From: Oegoconia quadripuncta
Taxonomy: Eukaryota > Arthropoda > Insecta > Lepidoptera > Autostichidae
Reading direction: 5' to 3'
Length of the DNA: 64,000 bases
Assembly (NCBI GenBank): GCA_949316235.1
Contig: OX438750.1
Span: forward strand, 19,718,865 to 19,782,864
Shown: positions 47,511-58,734 of the stretch, one piece after another
How the letters are laid out: each line of letters begins with the position of its first letter
Numbering within the stretch: the first letter of the stretch is position 1
The notes under the pieces: generated by a model
Database searches by the model: none
What the model saw: only the letters and a program-made list of their open reading frames with translations
What the model was told of the DNA's origin: nothing
Made by a program: the position numbers and the translations under genes

Positions 47511-47517
47511 TTATTTT

Positions 47518-47848
47518 ATTTTTTTTATGCACGATGTGTCCGTACTTGACCTCAATCACACCTGATGTTAAGTGAAGATGAGGTCGAAGGTGGAAGCGTA
47601 CCGACCCGAAAACCCCAACACATTAGGGGACTAGCCATCTTATCTCTGACAACCGGAACACAACAATGCCATTAACATTGCTGCTTGGCGGCAGATTTAG
47701 ATAATATGGTGGTAGCTGGCCAGGCGGACATTTAAAATGCCCTACCACTAACCAAACCGGGTACTTAATGTACCCCGCTGGGGATCGAACCCGCGACCTC
47801 CGAATCGTAAACCCAATGTTGTTTACATTAAGCCACGGAGGCGGTTAA
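47518..47848 (-). mobile_element. tRNA-derived SINE, family A (A11, best full-length copy)
   Basis: All blocks are present with little divergence. The 3' end complement is 'tatgcacgatgtgtccgtac', the body 'cggaacacaacaatgccatt', the promoter head complement 'gggatcgaacccgcgacctc' and 'tacattaagccacggaggcg'. On the minus strand this gives an A-box-like 'gtggcttaatg' and B box 'gggttcgatcccc'. Use this copy as the family reference. Confidence 0.9.
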
Positions 47849-47849
47849 A

Positions 47850-48470
47850 TTTGTGTATTTGTGTGACTAACGGAACAGATTCTCACTTGATGGTGATAAC
47901 CCTTATGACACTTAATTTCAGGAGATGTGTTGTCAGTCCGAAAACAAAAGTAAAGCAGCTTTGCTAAATTACAGCTCTTACCCTTCATCATTAATGATAA
48001 CTTCGAGGCTTGACGACAGAAAGAGATAAAGCGTGGTTCCCTCTCACCTCAATCATCTGGTGTTAAATGAAAGTGGCAGTGCGCTACAAAATTGTTTGCA
48101 AGTCCGAGATAAGAAGGTGACCGTCTCTCGCCGAGATAAGAAGGGTAGACACCCTAACCGCCATATATCACCACTGTGGTTCCTGACTATAGGCGTTACA
48201 GTGGCAACAGTGTTGAAGAAGTATATTGGAGCCAAGTTTAACAAGGTAGATTTAAAAAGTGACTGCTCATGTTGTGACGACTCGTTTTGCTGCAAAAATA
48301 TCCTAAAGGTTTAAAATAAACAGGCTGACTGATGATCTTGGTTTATAAGAGTTTTTAGAAACACTGTTAAGTAGGAGGAATGCTCACCATCTGACCATGA
48401 AATAAGTGCTTCCCACTGAAAAAGAAAAAAATCCTGTCAATAGTCAACCGCCTCTCGCTTGTAGTTTGGA
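47850..48470. other. Unassigned intergenic DNA
   Basis: A 93-codon + frame and an 80-codon - frame overlap at 48033-48314 with no known domain, so neither is called. Confidence 0.4.
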
Positions 48471-48477
48471 CCGCGGC

Positions 48478-48595
48478 AAAAATAGAAGTGCCTGCGCAGG
48501 GTGGGGCCAGTTGTGCAACGATGGCACGGCGGTGGCGCGGGCGCCTTGTTAGCGGCCGCCGGCGCGTGCGCCGCCGCCGTTGCGTTGCGTTACAT
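48478..48595. other. CpG island-like patch
   Basis: An abrupt GC- and CpG-rich block ('cggcggtggcgcgggcgcc', 'ccggcgcgtgcgccgccgcc') sits in AT-rich DNA, with no repeat match in the window. It is similar in composition to the hamlet exon but without a recognisable domain. Promoter, first exon of an unseen gene or enhancer are all possible. Confidence 0.4.
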
Positions 48596-48878
48596 TATTT
48601 ATTGCTTATTGAAAAACTACCGATAGCTTTAGCAGAATTAACTACTTTTGTGGTCGGTTCCGCTGGCCGACTTAGTGCAAAACATTTTTTTTTGTTTTAT
48701 GCCCACCATTAAATTGGCTCGGCAATATCATTACGCAAAAAGTATAACTAAGCAATTACGGATGTTGCTTGCTTTTTGTTTAGAAAGTTTTGATTTTTAA
48801 TGGGGACTTTAAATGACAATGACATATTCAGATTTAACACGTTCAAGGACACATGTGTATAAGTAAATGAACAATTAA

Positions 48879-49112
48879 TGACTACCTGTTTGGTGCAGTG
48901 GTTAGAAACACTGACTGCTATACCAAAAGGTCGCGGGTTCGAATCCCGCTATCGACATGTGTTCCCGAGTTATGGATGTTTTTCATTTATATATGTATTT
49001 ATTTATAAAAAAAATATATTTGTGTACTTTATCAACCATCTGGTATCCATATACAAGCCTAGTTGCTTAGTGTGGAACTAGATGGCGCTGTGTGTATGTG
49101 CAAAGCTATTTA
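48879..49112 (+). mobile_element. tRNA-derived SINE, family C (C6), CTCF-motif subfamily
   Basis: The head 'tttggtgcagtggttag' and B box 'gggttcgaatcccgctat' are followed by 'caaccatctggtatccatat'. It ends in 'ctagatggcgctgtgtgtat'. The AGATGGCGC core is an exact match to the insect CTCF core. Confidence 0.85.
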
Positions 49113-49114
49113 TC

Positions 49115-49780
49115 ATATAATTAATTAACCTTTGCTATGTAGTAGAATTGCGTACACATACTTCACCGGAAACACATTAGTATAAAATTCACTTATTACA
49201 TAGTAATAGATACATATATCTAGGTAGGAGGTGAAACGGTCTATTCTCTCTGCATAATAACGATAAATGTTGTTCAATGTTTCAATAAACACAAACATGT
49301 CATCGTGTTTTTCTTTGTTATGATCAAATAAGAAATTCGTGTCATGTACAAGGGTCTATGTTGAAGCTTCCCTAAAAGAAATAGGTCACACTTAAATTTC
49401 AGTTAAGTTTTAATCAGTTTGTTTTTTATAACGAATAAGTATAGTTTGAAAACACGTGTGTATGTATATAATGTTTTTGCAATAGAGATGTATCATTCAA
49501 GGCGGTACCATATACAAAGATCGTTGCAAAGCGCAAAACCTATGAGTCGGGGGGTCATTTGCAAATATTTTTACAAATATTTTCGATAACTGTACCGGTT
49601 TTTTGGACTACATCAAAGGGCGCAAACAAGTAGATTCTGCGCATTAAAGATCTTTACACATGTCTAGGACCACGTTTACACAGAATCACTACAATGACTG
49701 AGCTTACCCCATTTAACACATACCTACATTTAAAATTTAGAAAATCCCGAGGAATACCTACATAATAATGTCATCCAGGT
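49115..49780. other. Intergenic DNA
   Basis: No gene or element was recognised. Confidence 0.4.
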
Positions 49781-49784
49781 ATAC

Positions 49785-49992
49785 AAATCAACTGTGTAAA
49801 AGTTCAAATAGCTGAACCGATTTTCATCTAACATTGCTGGGAACCATTTCTGTAGTTTAATCTAAAATATAAAAAACCGCACTCAATTCAAACCATACGC
49901 ATTATTGAAACAGTTTTGGACAAAGACTAAACTCGCACGCACCACGGCGTCAAACACATAACACCCGTCGTTTTTCGTCGAGGATTAAAAAA
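49785..49992 (+). repeat. Dispersed repeat fragment
   Basis: It shares 'gctgaaccgattttcatct' and 'cacataacacccgtcgtttt' then 'tcgtcg' with 2035-2175. It is more complete here. Confidence 0.5.
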
Positions 49993-50404
49993 TCAGACTG
50001 TTCATAACTACCGATAAAATACACCTGTTACTTCTACGCTGTTTCTGAAAAAAATATCTCAAAATAACTTTATTACACGCTACCGTGACATTGGAGGCAA
50101 TCGAGAATTTCATAAAGTTCAGTTAATTTATGCAACCTGCCATTATTGGGACAGTTTGTGTAATAATTATTTTTTTAAAATATACACCGTATATTGTTTT
50201 GAAAGGTCGTCTAGTTGTATGTGCCTCAGACAAGATGTAACCAACGAAATGAACCAGTCTGTGGTCAATTGCGTGATTTTCGAGAGCGTACTCTGCGGTG
50301 ACATGTTACCAAGGACTTAAAGTGCAAATGGAAGTGAACGTCACAGCAACAGCCTATAACAGTCCACTGTTGAATTTAAGCCTCCCTGTTACGTGATTTA
50401 CACT

Positions 50405-50675
50405 TAGGCTATTATAAAATTTCTGACTATCTGGATGATAAGAATGCGTGGACATGAACCGCTCGGCATTATCCAACATATTTTATTATTATTTTTCTTT
50501 GTCGAATCATAAATGTTACAATTAGGTATTTTAAATTGTATTTGTATTGACTTATTTAAGAAGAGCAACCCCGGAGTTTCTTGCTCGTTCTTCTCTGGGG
50601 AGACTGCCTAGTGAATGATCGATAACTGTATGTCATGACGATTTCAAATGGTATTCTTATAACTTACGAAATAAA
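50405..50675 (+). pseudogene. LINE ORF2 end plus 3' UTR fragment
   Basis: 'ggctattataaaatttctga' and 'ctatctggatgataag' encode the same GYYKISDYLDDK segment as 42803-43215. The shared 3' UTR follows ('gagtttcttgctcgttcttc'), ending in 'acgaaataaaaatattttt'. Confidence 0.65.
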
Positions 50676-50799
50676 AATATTTTTACCTAACGATACCTTA
50701 GTCGCCTTTTACTACAACCACGGGAAGATATGGTATGTATATCTGGGAAACACACGGCACATGGCAATAGAAGTGCAAGACGTACATAATATAAAATTA

Positions 50800-50802
50800 C
50801 TA

Positions 50803-50837
<35 letters not shown>

Positions 50838-51020
50838 ATATCGTTAGACATACACACAGCGCCATCTAGTTCCACAGTAAGCAACTATAAGCTTGTGTTG
50901 TGGATACTAGATGGTTGATACATTACATAAATACCTTTTTTTTTTTGTAAATAAATACTTATTATAAATGAAAACATCCATAACTCGGGTACACATGTCC
51001 GTATTCATCACACTATGAAT
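50800..51020 (-). mobile_element. tRNA-derived SINE, family C (C7), (AAAT)n tail and CTCF motif
   Basis: A tail of (AAAT)n at about 50805-50840 precedes 'cacacagcgccatctagttc' (AGATGGCGC complement at 50859-50867). 'agatggttgatacattac' and 'aacatccataactcgggtac' follow. The head is lost at about 51020. Confidence 0.8.
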
Positions 51021-51559
51021 CTAGAATTTATTTTACATTGCCTCCAAATTACACGGATTTGGTGCTATATCATTTTCACTCAATTACATCAATCGCTGTT
51101 AAACATTAATGCTGGAAGCCTCTTCTAAGGCGTGATTTAAATAAATATTCATTAAGAGGATTTGCTCTAATCATCTTGATGTCCAGTTGGGTTAGTCATG
51201 GCAGATATTTGACAATCCTTACCGTATTATTCCCGTATTATTCTATATAAAATAATTTTTAACATATTTAAACTATTAATTAATCGCATAGTAATATAGT
51301 ACCGACAGAGACTATAAGTAAAATAGAGGATGCGAGTGCCTAGGCAAGAATAAAGTCGTGCCGACCCAAATTCAAAAAGCGTAGGGTATAAAGTAACCAA
51401 CATTGAACGGGATACGAAAGCGATTACCGTCGGAGTTCTAGTCTCAGATAGGGAAAACCATGGATAGAGCTGCCTAGAAGAACAAACTTGATTGAATTTA
51501 TTTGGAACTCATATTGTATCCAAATTTTCTTTATTTATTTAATTTAATGATTATTATTT

Positions 51560-51640
51560 ATTATTACCTTCTATTTCACTTACCTTATATGCCCTTTTTT
51601 TTTTCTTACGGTAAAAAAACACATCCGATATAATCGCTTT
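51560..51640 (-). mobile_element. MITE family G, single arm (G3)
   Basis: 'accttctatttcacttacct' ... 'cttacggtaaaaaaacacat' ... 'ccgatata' is one terminal arm of the family in the orientation of the right arms of G1 and G2. The opposite arm is absent. Confidence 0.65.
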
Positions 51641-51721
51641 GAATTCTCGAGTGTCGGCATGTAAAAAGAATAAATCCAAACCGTCTATTCCCGTGGGTAT
51701 CGTAAAAGACGAGAGATTTTT

Positions 51722-51968
51722 GACGACATGTCTGGTGTAGTGGTTAGCAACTCTGACAGCTATACCAAAAGGTTGCGGGTTCGAATCCCGCTAGGGGCAT
51801 ATGCTTGTGTGATGAATACGGACATGTTTTTCATTTATAATAAGTATTTATTTACAAAAAAAAATGTATTTATGTAGTATATCAACCATCTAGTATTCAC
51901 AACACAAGCCTTACTGAGGAAGTAGATGGCGCTGTCTGTATGTCTAAGGATATTTATTTATATATATT
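51722..51968 (+). mobile_element. tRNA-derived SINE, family C (C8), CTCF-motif subfamily
   Basis: The head 'tctggtgtagtggttagcaa' and B box 'gggttcgaatcccgctag' are followed by 'gtgtgatgaatacggacatg'. It ends with 'agtagatggcgctgtctgta' (AGATGGCGC at 51924-51932). It is full length. Confidence 0.88.
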
Positions 51969-51969
51969 T

Positions 51970-52900
51970 TGATTAGTATGTAAGTGTAATACAAATTAAT
52001 AACTCCTCCCACTATTGGTTAGGCCGCAGCCTAACTAAATTTTGCCATCACGCACGACTGATACCTAATATTCATCGGTAATTCTGTGATACAGTGGATA
52101 CGATTTACTCCGCTCTTGTTGAGAAATTATTATAAATCTAACTTTACGAATTCTACCTGCATGTTATTTCATAAAAAATATCACGACACCGACAAGGCCT
52201 GTTACTGAAGTCTATAATTATTAATTACGTATCCATTGACAGACAAATTGTGATATATAATATTCCAAAAATAAGTAAATATGTATCGTGTTATAAAATT
52301 TAAACATGCAATTACAGTGCCAATTCTTGCAGTAATTACACATCTGTGGCGTGTAACAGGTGACCGATCCATCACTCGTGCGCAGCGACGTGGCTAATTA
52401 GCTCGGAGCAAGGTCGCACCTGATGAAACAGGCCTAGCACCCACTCTAGTTTTGTGACAAAAACAAAATTGCCTTACGCAACGCCATCTCTTTCACTCGC
52501 ATTCTGGACTTATTGATTTTTTCGTTATGTAAGTAAAACGATGGGGCCCATCGAATTTGTCTATTTTCTAGATTAATCCTTTTCAGAAGTAACTAATTAG
52601 TAGTAACTAAGTAACACTTACTCGCTCTTTTCTTAACCAACTTCAAAACTACTAACTAGATTAACTTCTACAAGTAAAAAAGCTCCTCCATTTAAATGGT
52701 CTACTGAAGCTAACAATGCATTTGATACAATAAAACAAGCACATGTCAGGCCTTGTCCCAGACACTGCATATGCATTGTATCCCAAGGATACAGGATATC
52801 AGGATAGGATATGTTTTGTTAATTTTTTGCGATTCAATTATATTACATTATTTTTTTTGATGCGATCAACAATGGTTATTTTGTTATTCACATTAATACC
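51970..52900. other. Intergenic DNA
   Basis: No gene or element was recognised. Confidence 0.4.
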
Positions 52901-52929
52901 CAACTAACTACAACAGGACTGATAAGTGC

Positions 52930-53500
52930 TAACATATTGGCAGCCGGAGAAGGGTGATTATAGCGTGGGTTCCTTATCACCAAGGTACGTTGGGTTATGA
53001 AATAATATCTGAAAGGGTGAGACGGGAGCGGCTGAAAGATCCACTGTTCCACAATCATTGCTCCCCATATATGTCAGCTGCAGTCACAAAATTGTAATCA
53101 AAATTTAAGCCTAACAAGTGTGGAATAATATCAAGAAGCGTCGCCAGTCAAAAATGTTCCTGAAAGGGATCAATAAGACAAATAGTAGGTATATAAGCCT
53201 AGGAAGACATGACGTCACTCACGGTATAATCACAGGTCATTGTATATTAAATAGACATCTATCACCGTTAAGATTAATATCAGATATGTATAGCATTGAG
53301 TGCGGTAATGAAGAAATCAGCTAACACTTCCTAGTCTGAGTGTGTGGTCTACTCCAGACACAGATGGAAACTTTTTGGAAAAGACAGAAAAATAGATGAA
53401 CTACAACCCAGCAACACTAAGATATTATACTTATTCTGACCCGGACACACAGTAACCACATTCTCCGCAATAAATCGACTGCACCCGACATGGGTCCCAG
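52930..53500 (+). pseudogene. Non-LTR retrotransposon RNase H and C-terminal domain remnant
   Basis: Translation of 52958 onward gives IIAWVPYHQGTLGYEIISE, the decayed equivalent of the RNase H WVPGHxGxxGNExAD motif; the His remains but the expected D after the E is lost. Further on (53118-53324) RRQSKMFLKGINK, GIITGHCILNRHLSPLRLI and YSIECGNEEIS correspond to the TGHxxLxxHL...C..C segment that follows RNase H in such ORF2 proteins. A stop interrupts it at 53322-53324. It is a dead LINE fragment. Confidence 0.75.
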
Positions 53501-53694
53501 TTTAACGAAATAAGATAAAATTTATTTTAGTAGAAACTAATCTAAATTTAAATTCAGTGTAGCCAAACAAAATAATTTAATTCTAATAACATGCCAAAGA
53601 AATCTTCAATAGGTTATTTAAACTAATTCACGATAATTTTGCTTAGGTTTGCCAAATAATTATATTAGTGTGATGCCTAAACATATTGGCAGAA

Positions 53695-54100
53695 TCGGTG
53701 GTTCAGCGGTTAGGACGCGATCTCCCAATTGAGGAGGTCCGGGTTCGATTCCCAGGCAGGCCATGTGCTAATGAGTTTTTAAATTTAATTTTTTTTTTTA
53801 TATGATATGAGAGGGCGGCAAACGAGCATGCGGGTCACCTGATGGAAAGCAATCACCGCCGCCCATGGACACCCGCAACACCAAAAGGGTCACAGATGCA
53901 TTGCCGGCCTTTGAAGAAGGTGTCCACCCCAGAATAAGTAGGGCAAATTCAATTACTTATGTGCATTTATCCGATTGCTCTCTTAAACGGCGATGGCAAA
54001 AAAGAGAATTAAAATTCAAAGGCATGTGAAGTCCCGAACCCGTATTGAACCAGCGTGGTGGACTACTGCCCATACTCCCTCAAATACGAGCGAAGGCCTT
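53695..54100 (+). mobile_element. tRNA-derived SINE, family B (B4), interrupted
   Basis: The head 'atcggtggttcagcggttag' and B box 'gggttcgattcccaggcagg' run to 'gagtttttaaatttaat'. After the inserted element the body resumes at 'caattacttatgtgcattta' and continues to 'actccctcaaatacgag'. Confidence 0.8.
53786..53950. mobile_element. SINE-like element nested inside B4
   Basis: A T-run is followed by 'gagagggcggcaaacgagca', 'tgcgggtcacctgatggaaa', 'caccgccgcccatggacacc' and 'attgccggcctttgaagaag'. This is a familiar lepidopteran short dispersed repeat. It sits precisely between the two halves of B4, so it inserted later. Confidence 0.7.
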
Positions 54101-54724
54101 TATCCTAAATATATTTTTACTAAATATGCTTTACAATAATGCATCGACAACCTAGATACGTCTATACAGCTGCTGGACGGGCTCTATGACGCGATATGTG
54201 TATGTTGGAAGGATTTGACCTAACAGCACGCAGGGCAGGCGGTTTGGCGGTCGTAGAATTTTGCGATCCGACCAATGACGCGGCTCCCTATCACTGGTGT
54301 ATGCTGTTATGCGACAATTTCGTATTATGGCCATAAGATTTTAATTATCGGTTGTAAGTAATTTTATATTCGACATTTTAGCGAAACCTATTTGTGTCAC
54401 TCATTCATCAAACCTTGTCCCGACTTGTTAACAGGTTACAGCAACATGAATATGACAAGCGTTTAATAACGCATCGTGTAGTTATTCCAAAAGTGTTAAA
54501 TTTTTAATGAATCATATTACAACTGTCAATCAATAAAAATAAAAACCTATACTTACATCTGAGTTCTGACACCACAGGGACAGTCGGGGTGAAAATTGTA
54601 AATTTGAGTATAATATTATGTGTTGGCAATTTCATAAAAATGTCAAATATTATCCATTCATAAAATTAAACATTTCTAACTAATGGTGAACGGTTTCGAA
54701 AATGAATGGGTAGACACACGTCGG

Positions 54725-54835
54725 GAATGCGAAATTTTCAAATTTGCACGTCCGCGTGGTGGAATATAGCCTATACCTACCCTCTCCCAGTAAGAGGAGG
54801 CTGTGCCCCAACAGTGGGGACTTAAGGCTGATAAT
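54725..54835 (+). mobile_element. 5S-derived SINE tail fragment
   Basis: 'accctctcccagtaagagga' and 'gccccaacagtggggactta' match the family D tail. A 40-bp scrap of family A (minus) follows at 54843-54885. Confidence 0.55.
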
Positions 54836-54959
54836 AATTTGTTTATTATACCCTACCATCAACCAAATCGAGTACTAAATGTATAGCTTTGTAAACCTTA
54901 ATACGTTCGACTGAACGGCAATGAAAAAACGTTAGAAATTAAAAGGCGTTCTTATTGCA

Positions 54960-55420
54960 CTTTTGAACCCTATTGTACTTCAAGTACACGATTTTTTAAC
55001 TTTCTACAATTTACTTTTAAACTGTATCAATCCATTAAATGTCAGTAAAAAGGTGGACCCTGTATTTAGTGGGATATGGGATGGGAAAGTACGGCGATGC
55101 GAAAATTTAAGACAGCACTCGATACAATTAGCGAAAAAAGTGGAGTACACGCGACCGAACCACGACCGTAACACTTCTAGGCCCGTATTAATAAATTCTC
55201 AAGATTGTGGCGACCTTAAGTTGACGCTTGAGAATCTCTTGTATATTAAAACAGTATCAAAAGAAATAGTATTGAAACTGAGACGCGATCTCAGGCCCTA
55301 GTTCGGGTCTCGCTGCGCTCACGTTCCCGAAAACGTCGCGCGGCTAGCTTATTTATTTATTTATTTAGGATCACCAACAGTTATTACACCAGTACATAGT
55401 CCATTTAACACGGGTTAACA
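54960..55420. other. Unassigned region with a GC-rich end and LINE tail
   Basis: A 112-codon frame (54963-55301) has no recognised domain. At 55298-55345 the DNA turns CpG-rich ('cgggtctcgctgcgctcacg'). (ATTT)n plus 'aggatcaccaacagttatta' at 55350-55385 is a LINE 3' tail on the minus strand. I cannot assign the 55025-55345 part. Confidence 0.4.
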
Positions 55421-55604
55421 CGGGCTTTTACGGGTAGTATTACCATCGTCGTCCTGTGTTATAGTATCTACCTACAATCTTTTCGGAGTTCTGTGCAATT
55501 ACAAAAACCTTATAAGGCACGATCGTTAATGCTTATACCAACATGTATTTCTGTGTGATCTGAAATTTTTTACAAGTGTACTTTAAAAAGAGCTCAAGAA
55601 ATTA

Positions 55605-55920
55605 TGCGCAGTCAGATTTCGCTATTTGTTTTCGATTGCGAAGTAAAGGAATGTTTCGCGCGGTCAATCCTTGGATAGCAGACCACTAGGTAGTGCCATT
55701 TTAATACGAGAGCACGTTAAATAGTCGGTCCCGGTTGTTTTCAATTGAAGGCAGTCGTTAAGCCAAGTCGGTGGCTTACAGGGGCGAAGAAGACGAGGGG
55801 CGATTTTAAAACACTGACTACTTAAACACACTCACCAGTCCGCACTGGGCTCACATAGAGGATTATAGCCCAAACTCTGTTCCAGTGAGAGGAGACTGTG
55901 CAAGGCTGTTGATAATGAAA
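55605..55920 (+). mobile_element. 5S rRNA-derived SINE (family D, copy D5)
   Basis: 'tttcgctatttgttttcgat' and 'gcggtcaatccttggatagc' form a decayed 5S-like head. 'cggttgttttcaattgaagg' and 'gttccagtgagaggag' are body and tail. A short insertion lies at 55785-55800. Confidence 0.75.
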
Positions 55921-56558
55921 TAAATTATGTAGGTAGGTCATTAACATTGAAACGCAAACATTTATAAAAATATATCTCTATTTAATTGTCAAATTTCAAA
56001 AGCCGTTACTAAATTCTTATTTGTCGGCGCATCTCATCGAGGCTTCTGGTGACCGCAGAGCGTATGGCTTCCTAGCACAAAGAATAAATCTCGCTATTCA
56101 GCGCGGGAACGCTTCTTGCCTGTTGGGCACTATGTCGCCTCACGGACGTATTAATTGAACAAAAATTCTTATTTTGAAATAATTATAACTTTTTGTATAA
56201 CTGTTTCGAATCAAATAATTTGTTTCAGGCAGAGCCCATACAATGTTACTACTTACCTACCTACAAAAATCCACAGATCTCGAAATGTAGTGAGTGCAGT
56301 GTGATGTCAAAAATGGACACCATCTCAGCATATGCTGTAGCAATTGTTACAACGCTGGTTTTCAGAGGAGCCCGACGTCAAGAACCTACGACGCGATGCG
56401 GAAAGTTGCACTAGTTATGTCGCATATAGATAAAATTAAACATTATTTAATATACATATTTACTGAATATTTATACAGGTAATTTATAAAATTAAGACGA
56501 AGGAAAGAATAACATAAATATATGACAGAGTAATATAGTAATATGGGGAAGCAGTATG

Positions 56559-57058
56559 ATAATATAATATAATATAATATAATATAATATAATATAATAT
56601 AATATAATATAATATAATATAATATAATATAATATAATATAATATAATATAATATAATATAATATAATATAATATAATATAATATAATATAATATAATAT
56701 AATATAATATAATATAATATAATATAATATAATATAATATAATATAATATAATATAATATAATATAATATAATATAATATAATATAATATAATATAATAT
56801 AATATAATATAATATAATATAATATAATATAATATAATATAATATAATATAATATAATATAATATAATATAATATAATATAATATAATATAATATAATAT
56901 AATATAATATAATATAATATAATATAATATAATATAATATAATATAATATAATATAATATAATATAATATAATATAATATAATATAATATAATATAATAT
57001 AATATAATATAATATAATATAATATAATATAATATAATATAATATAATATAATATAAT
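56559..57058. repeat. (AATAT)100 perfect pentanucleotide array
   Basis: An uninterrupted 500-bp run of period five holds about 100 units with no mismatch. Read on the minus strand it begins 15 bases after the stop codon of the LINE ORF2 remnant at 57074, so it occupies the position of the LINE's 3' tail. The long ILYYI-repeat open frames across it are artefacts. Confidence 0.97.
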
Positions 57059-57073
57059 TGGTGTGTCGCCACG

Positions 57074-57290
57074 TCAACGCAGGTAATTTAATAAATACCA
57101 CTTCAGTTTTTGTTTCAATGTGCCAATGGACCTACATTGTCTGAGAGGAGACGACAGGTTGTTCCAACATTTGGTGGCCAAATATTTAAAACTGCCTCGA
57201 AAACGCATCGTCCTGTGATGAGGCATTTGCAGTGACCAGCTCATCGTTCGGAATCCCTCCGAACCCAAACGTCGCCAGTTCAATTCAACA
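57074..57290 (-). pseudogene. LINE ORF2 C-terminal remnant upstream of the AATAT array
   Basis: The minus strand from 57283 reads RRLGSEGFRTMSWSLQMPHH and FKYLATKCWNNLSSPLRQCR, then LKQKLKWYLLNYLR and a TGA (57074-57076). The F...A.K.WNNL...R...S...LK..LK.YLL pattern is the standard C-terminal tail of CR1/Jockey-type ORF2. The 3' UTR is only about 15 bases. Confidence 0.75.
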
Positions 57291-58255
57291 CGAATTCAAT
57301 TTCACCCTGTATTATAATAAAAATTAATAATGAAAATTAAAAAAAAAAACTTTTTCGAAAAATTATTTCACCATCTTGTAGTCCTTTGAGCCTTTTGAGC
57401 CCTCAACTCACTTAGCCCCAATACTCGCGACACCAAGACGATTTCACACTCTCTGCGAAAATGGGGAGCTATGTATATAGCTCAATACTGAAGCGATCGA
57501 AAAAACATTGTCAATGTTAAAATTATAGAAACTATTATTAGTAAGAAAACACAATATAATTCATATAATTCTTTAAATCGGATACCTGTCCAGTAACGAT
57601 CAGGTGTTATTTAACGGAAATCCTAAATAAATGAAAAGTTAAACATCTCCAATCAACACAAAAATTGCAATCAATAGACACTGAGATGGCTCTATTTCGA
57701 CTAAAAAATGTGATCCAAAAAACTGTACCTGCACGAAACCCATGTCAAAATTGACCTGCTTTTTTGCCTTAGCACAAGATAGAGCTACATAACGAGTGTA
57801 ATATCGGGCCCGTTTAAGGCGTGCCCCGTTTTGGTCAGGACCTCATGCCTCGAGGAGATATTTTGATGAGGACGCGATAAATTAATTATATAGTAGCTTA
57901 GTTTGAGCGTTAATAAACCCGCGAACCCGCTTATCGGTATCGCGGTCTAGACTCTAGATATAGTGACGGTAATGACCGGGCAGGTTACGTCACTACCTAT
58001 ATGCGCATGCGCGTGCCTAACTATATTCGGAAGCTTAGATAAAATTAATTATCTTAGTCAATATCTACTTTTTAATAACGGTGTTTAAAATTATCATAAA
58101 GAATATAAACATTGAATTATTCATACCATAGCTTTACTATTGGTTCAGGATAATAACTTTTTGGGATGAAAATGATGTATCAGGCAGATGTCAAGCCAAA
58201 AAGTAATTAGTTAGGAACATAATAGTTTTTTGTGCTGTGTGGTCTCGGCACTCAA
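57290..58255. other. Intergenic DNA
   Basis: No gene or element was recognised. A CpG-richer, partly palindromic patch lies near 57990-58030 ('atatgcgcatgcgcgtgcc'). Confidence 0.4.
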
Positions 58256-58259
58256 ATAG

Positions 58260-58500
58260 AATAGAACCATGCCGTCTCTTCCCGTGAGTGTCGTAAAATG
58301 CGACTAAGGGACTTCACACCAATAAACATCTATTTCGATTTGCACGTTTTAACGGCGATGGGCTCACGTGTGCATTTCTGTATATTTCATAAGGTGAACC
58401 GTGGATATTGTTTCAAACAATAAATTCTTATTGTTTGGAACACCCAAACACTATTATTTGGGATACCTCTGACCATTCCATTTGGGATAACGGGACATTA
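58260..58500 (+). repeat. LINE 3' UTR copy
   Basis: 'tcttcccgtgagtgtcgtaa' and 'aatgcgactaaggga' lead to 'aaggtgaaccgtggatattg' and 'gggatacctctgaccattcc'. These are the same blocks, in the same order, as in the minus-strand LINE end at 45082-45640, without the coding part between them. Confidence 0.65.
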
Positions 58501-58734
58501 TGTATATCCTGATATGAATTTTTTTTAATTGAAAAATTACATTTCGGGTACGACTCGTGTGATGAATAAACTATCTTCATTCAATTTTGTACGGAACCCT
58601 CGGTGCACGAATCTGGCTCAGTTTATTCGTACACGGTCGCTAAAAACATTATCCTCCTTCCTTGGGCTGTCGGGTAAAAAATAGTTTATTTATACAACAA
58701 AAAATGGAAAGCAATACAAATGCATGTAAGTCAA

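Noticed and set aside
53700..53765. Possible tRNA gene (clear B box)
   Set aside because: Head of a tRNA-derived SINE: followed by the family body, repeated elsewhere in the window, and no clean cloverleaf acceptor pairing. The same reasoning rejects 14460-14527, 31430-31497, 48885-48960, 51725-51800 and the family A heads.
56443..57101. Long open frames made of repeated ILYYI
   Set aside because: They are the translation of the (AATAT)n array, which has no stop in some frames; not genes.
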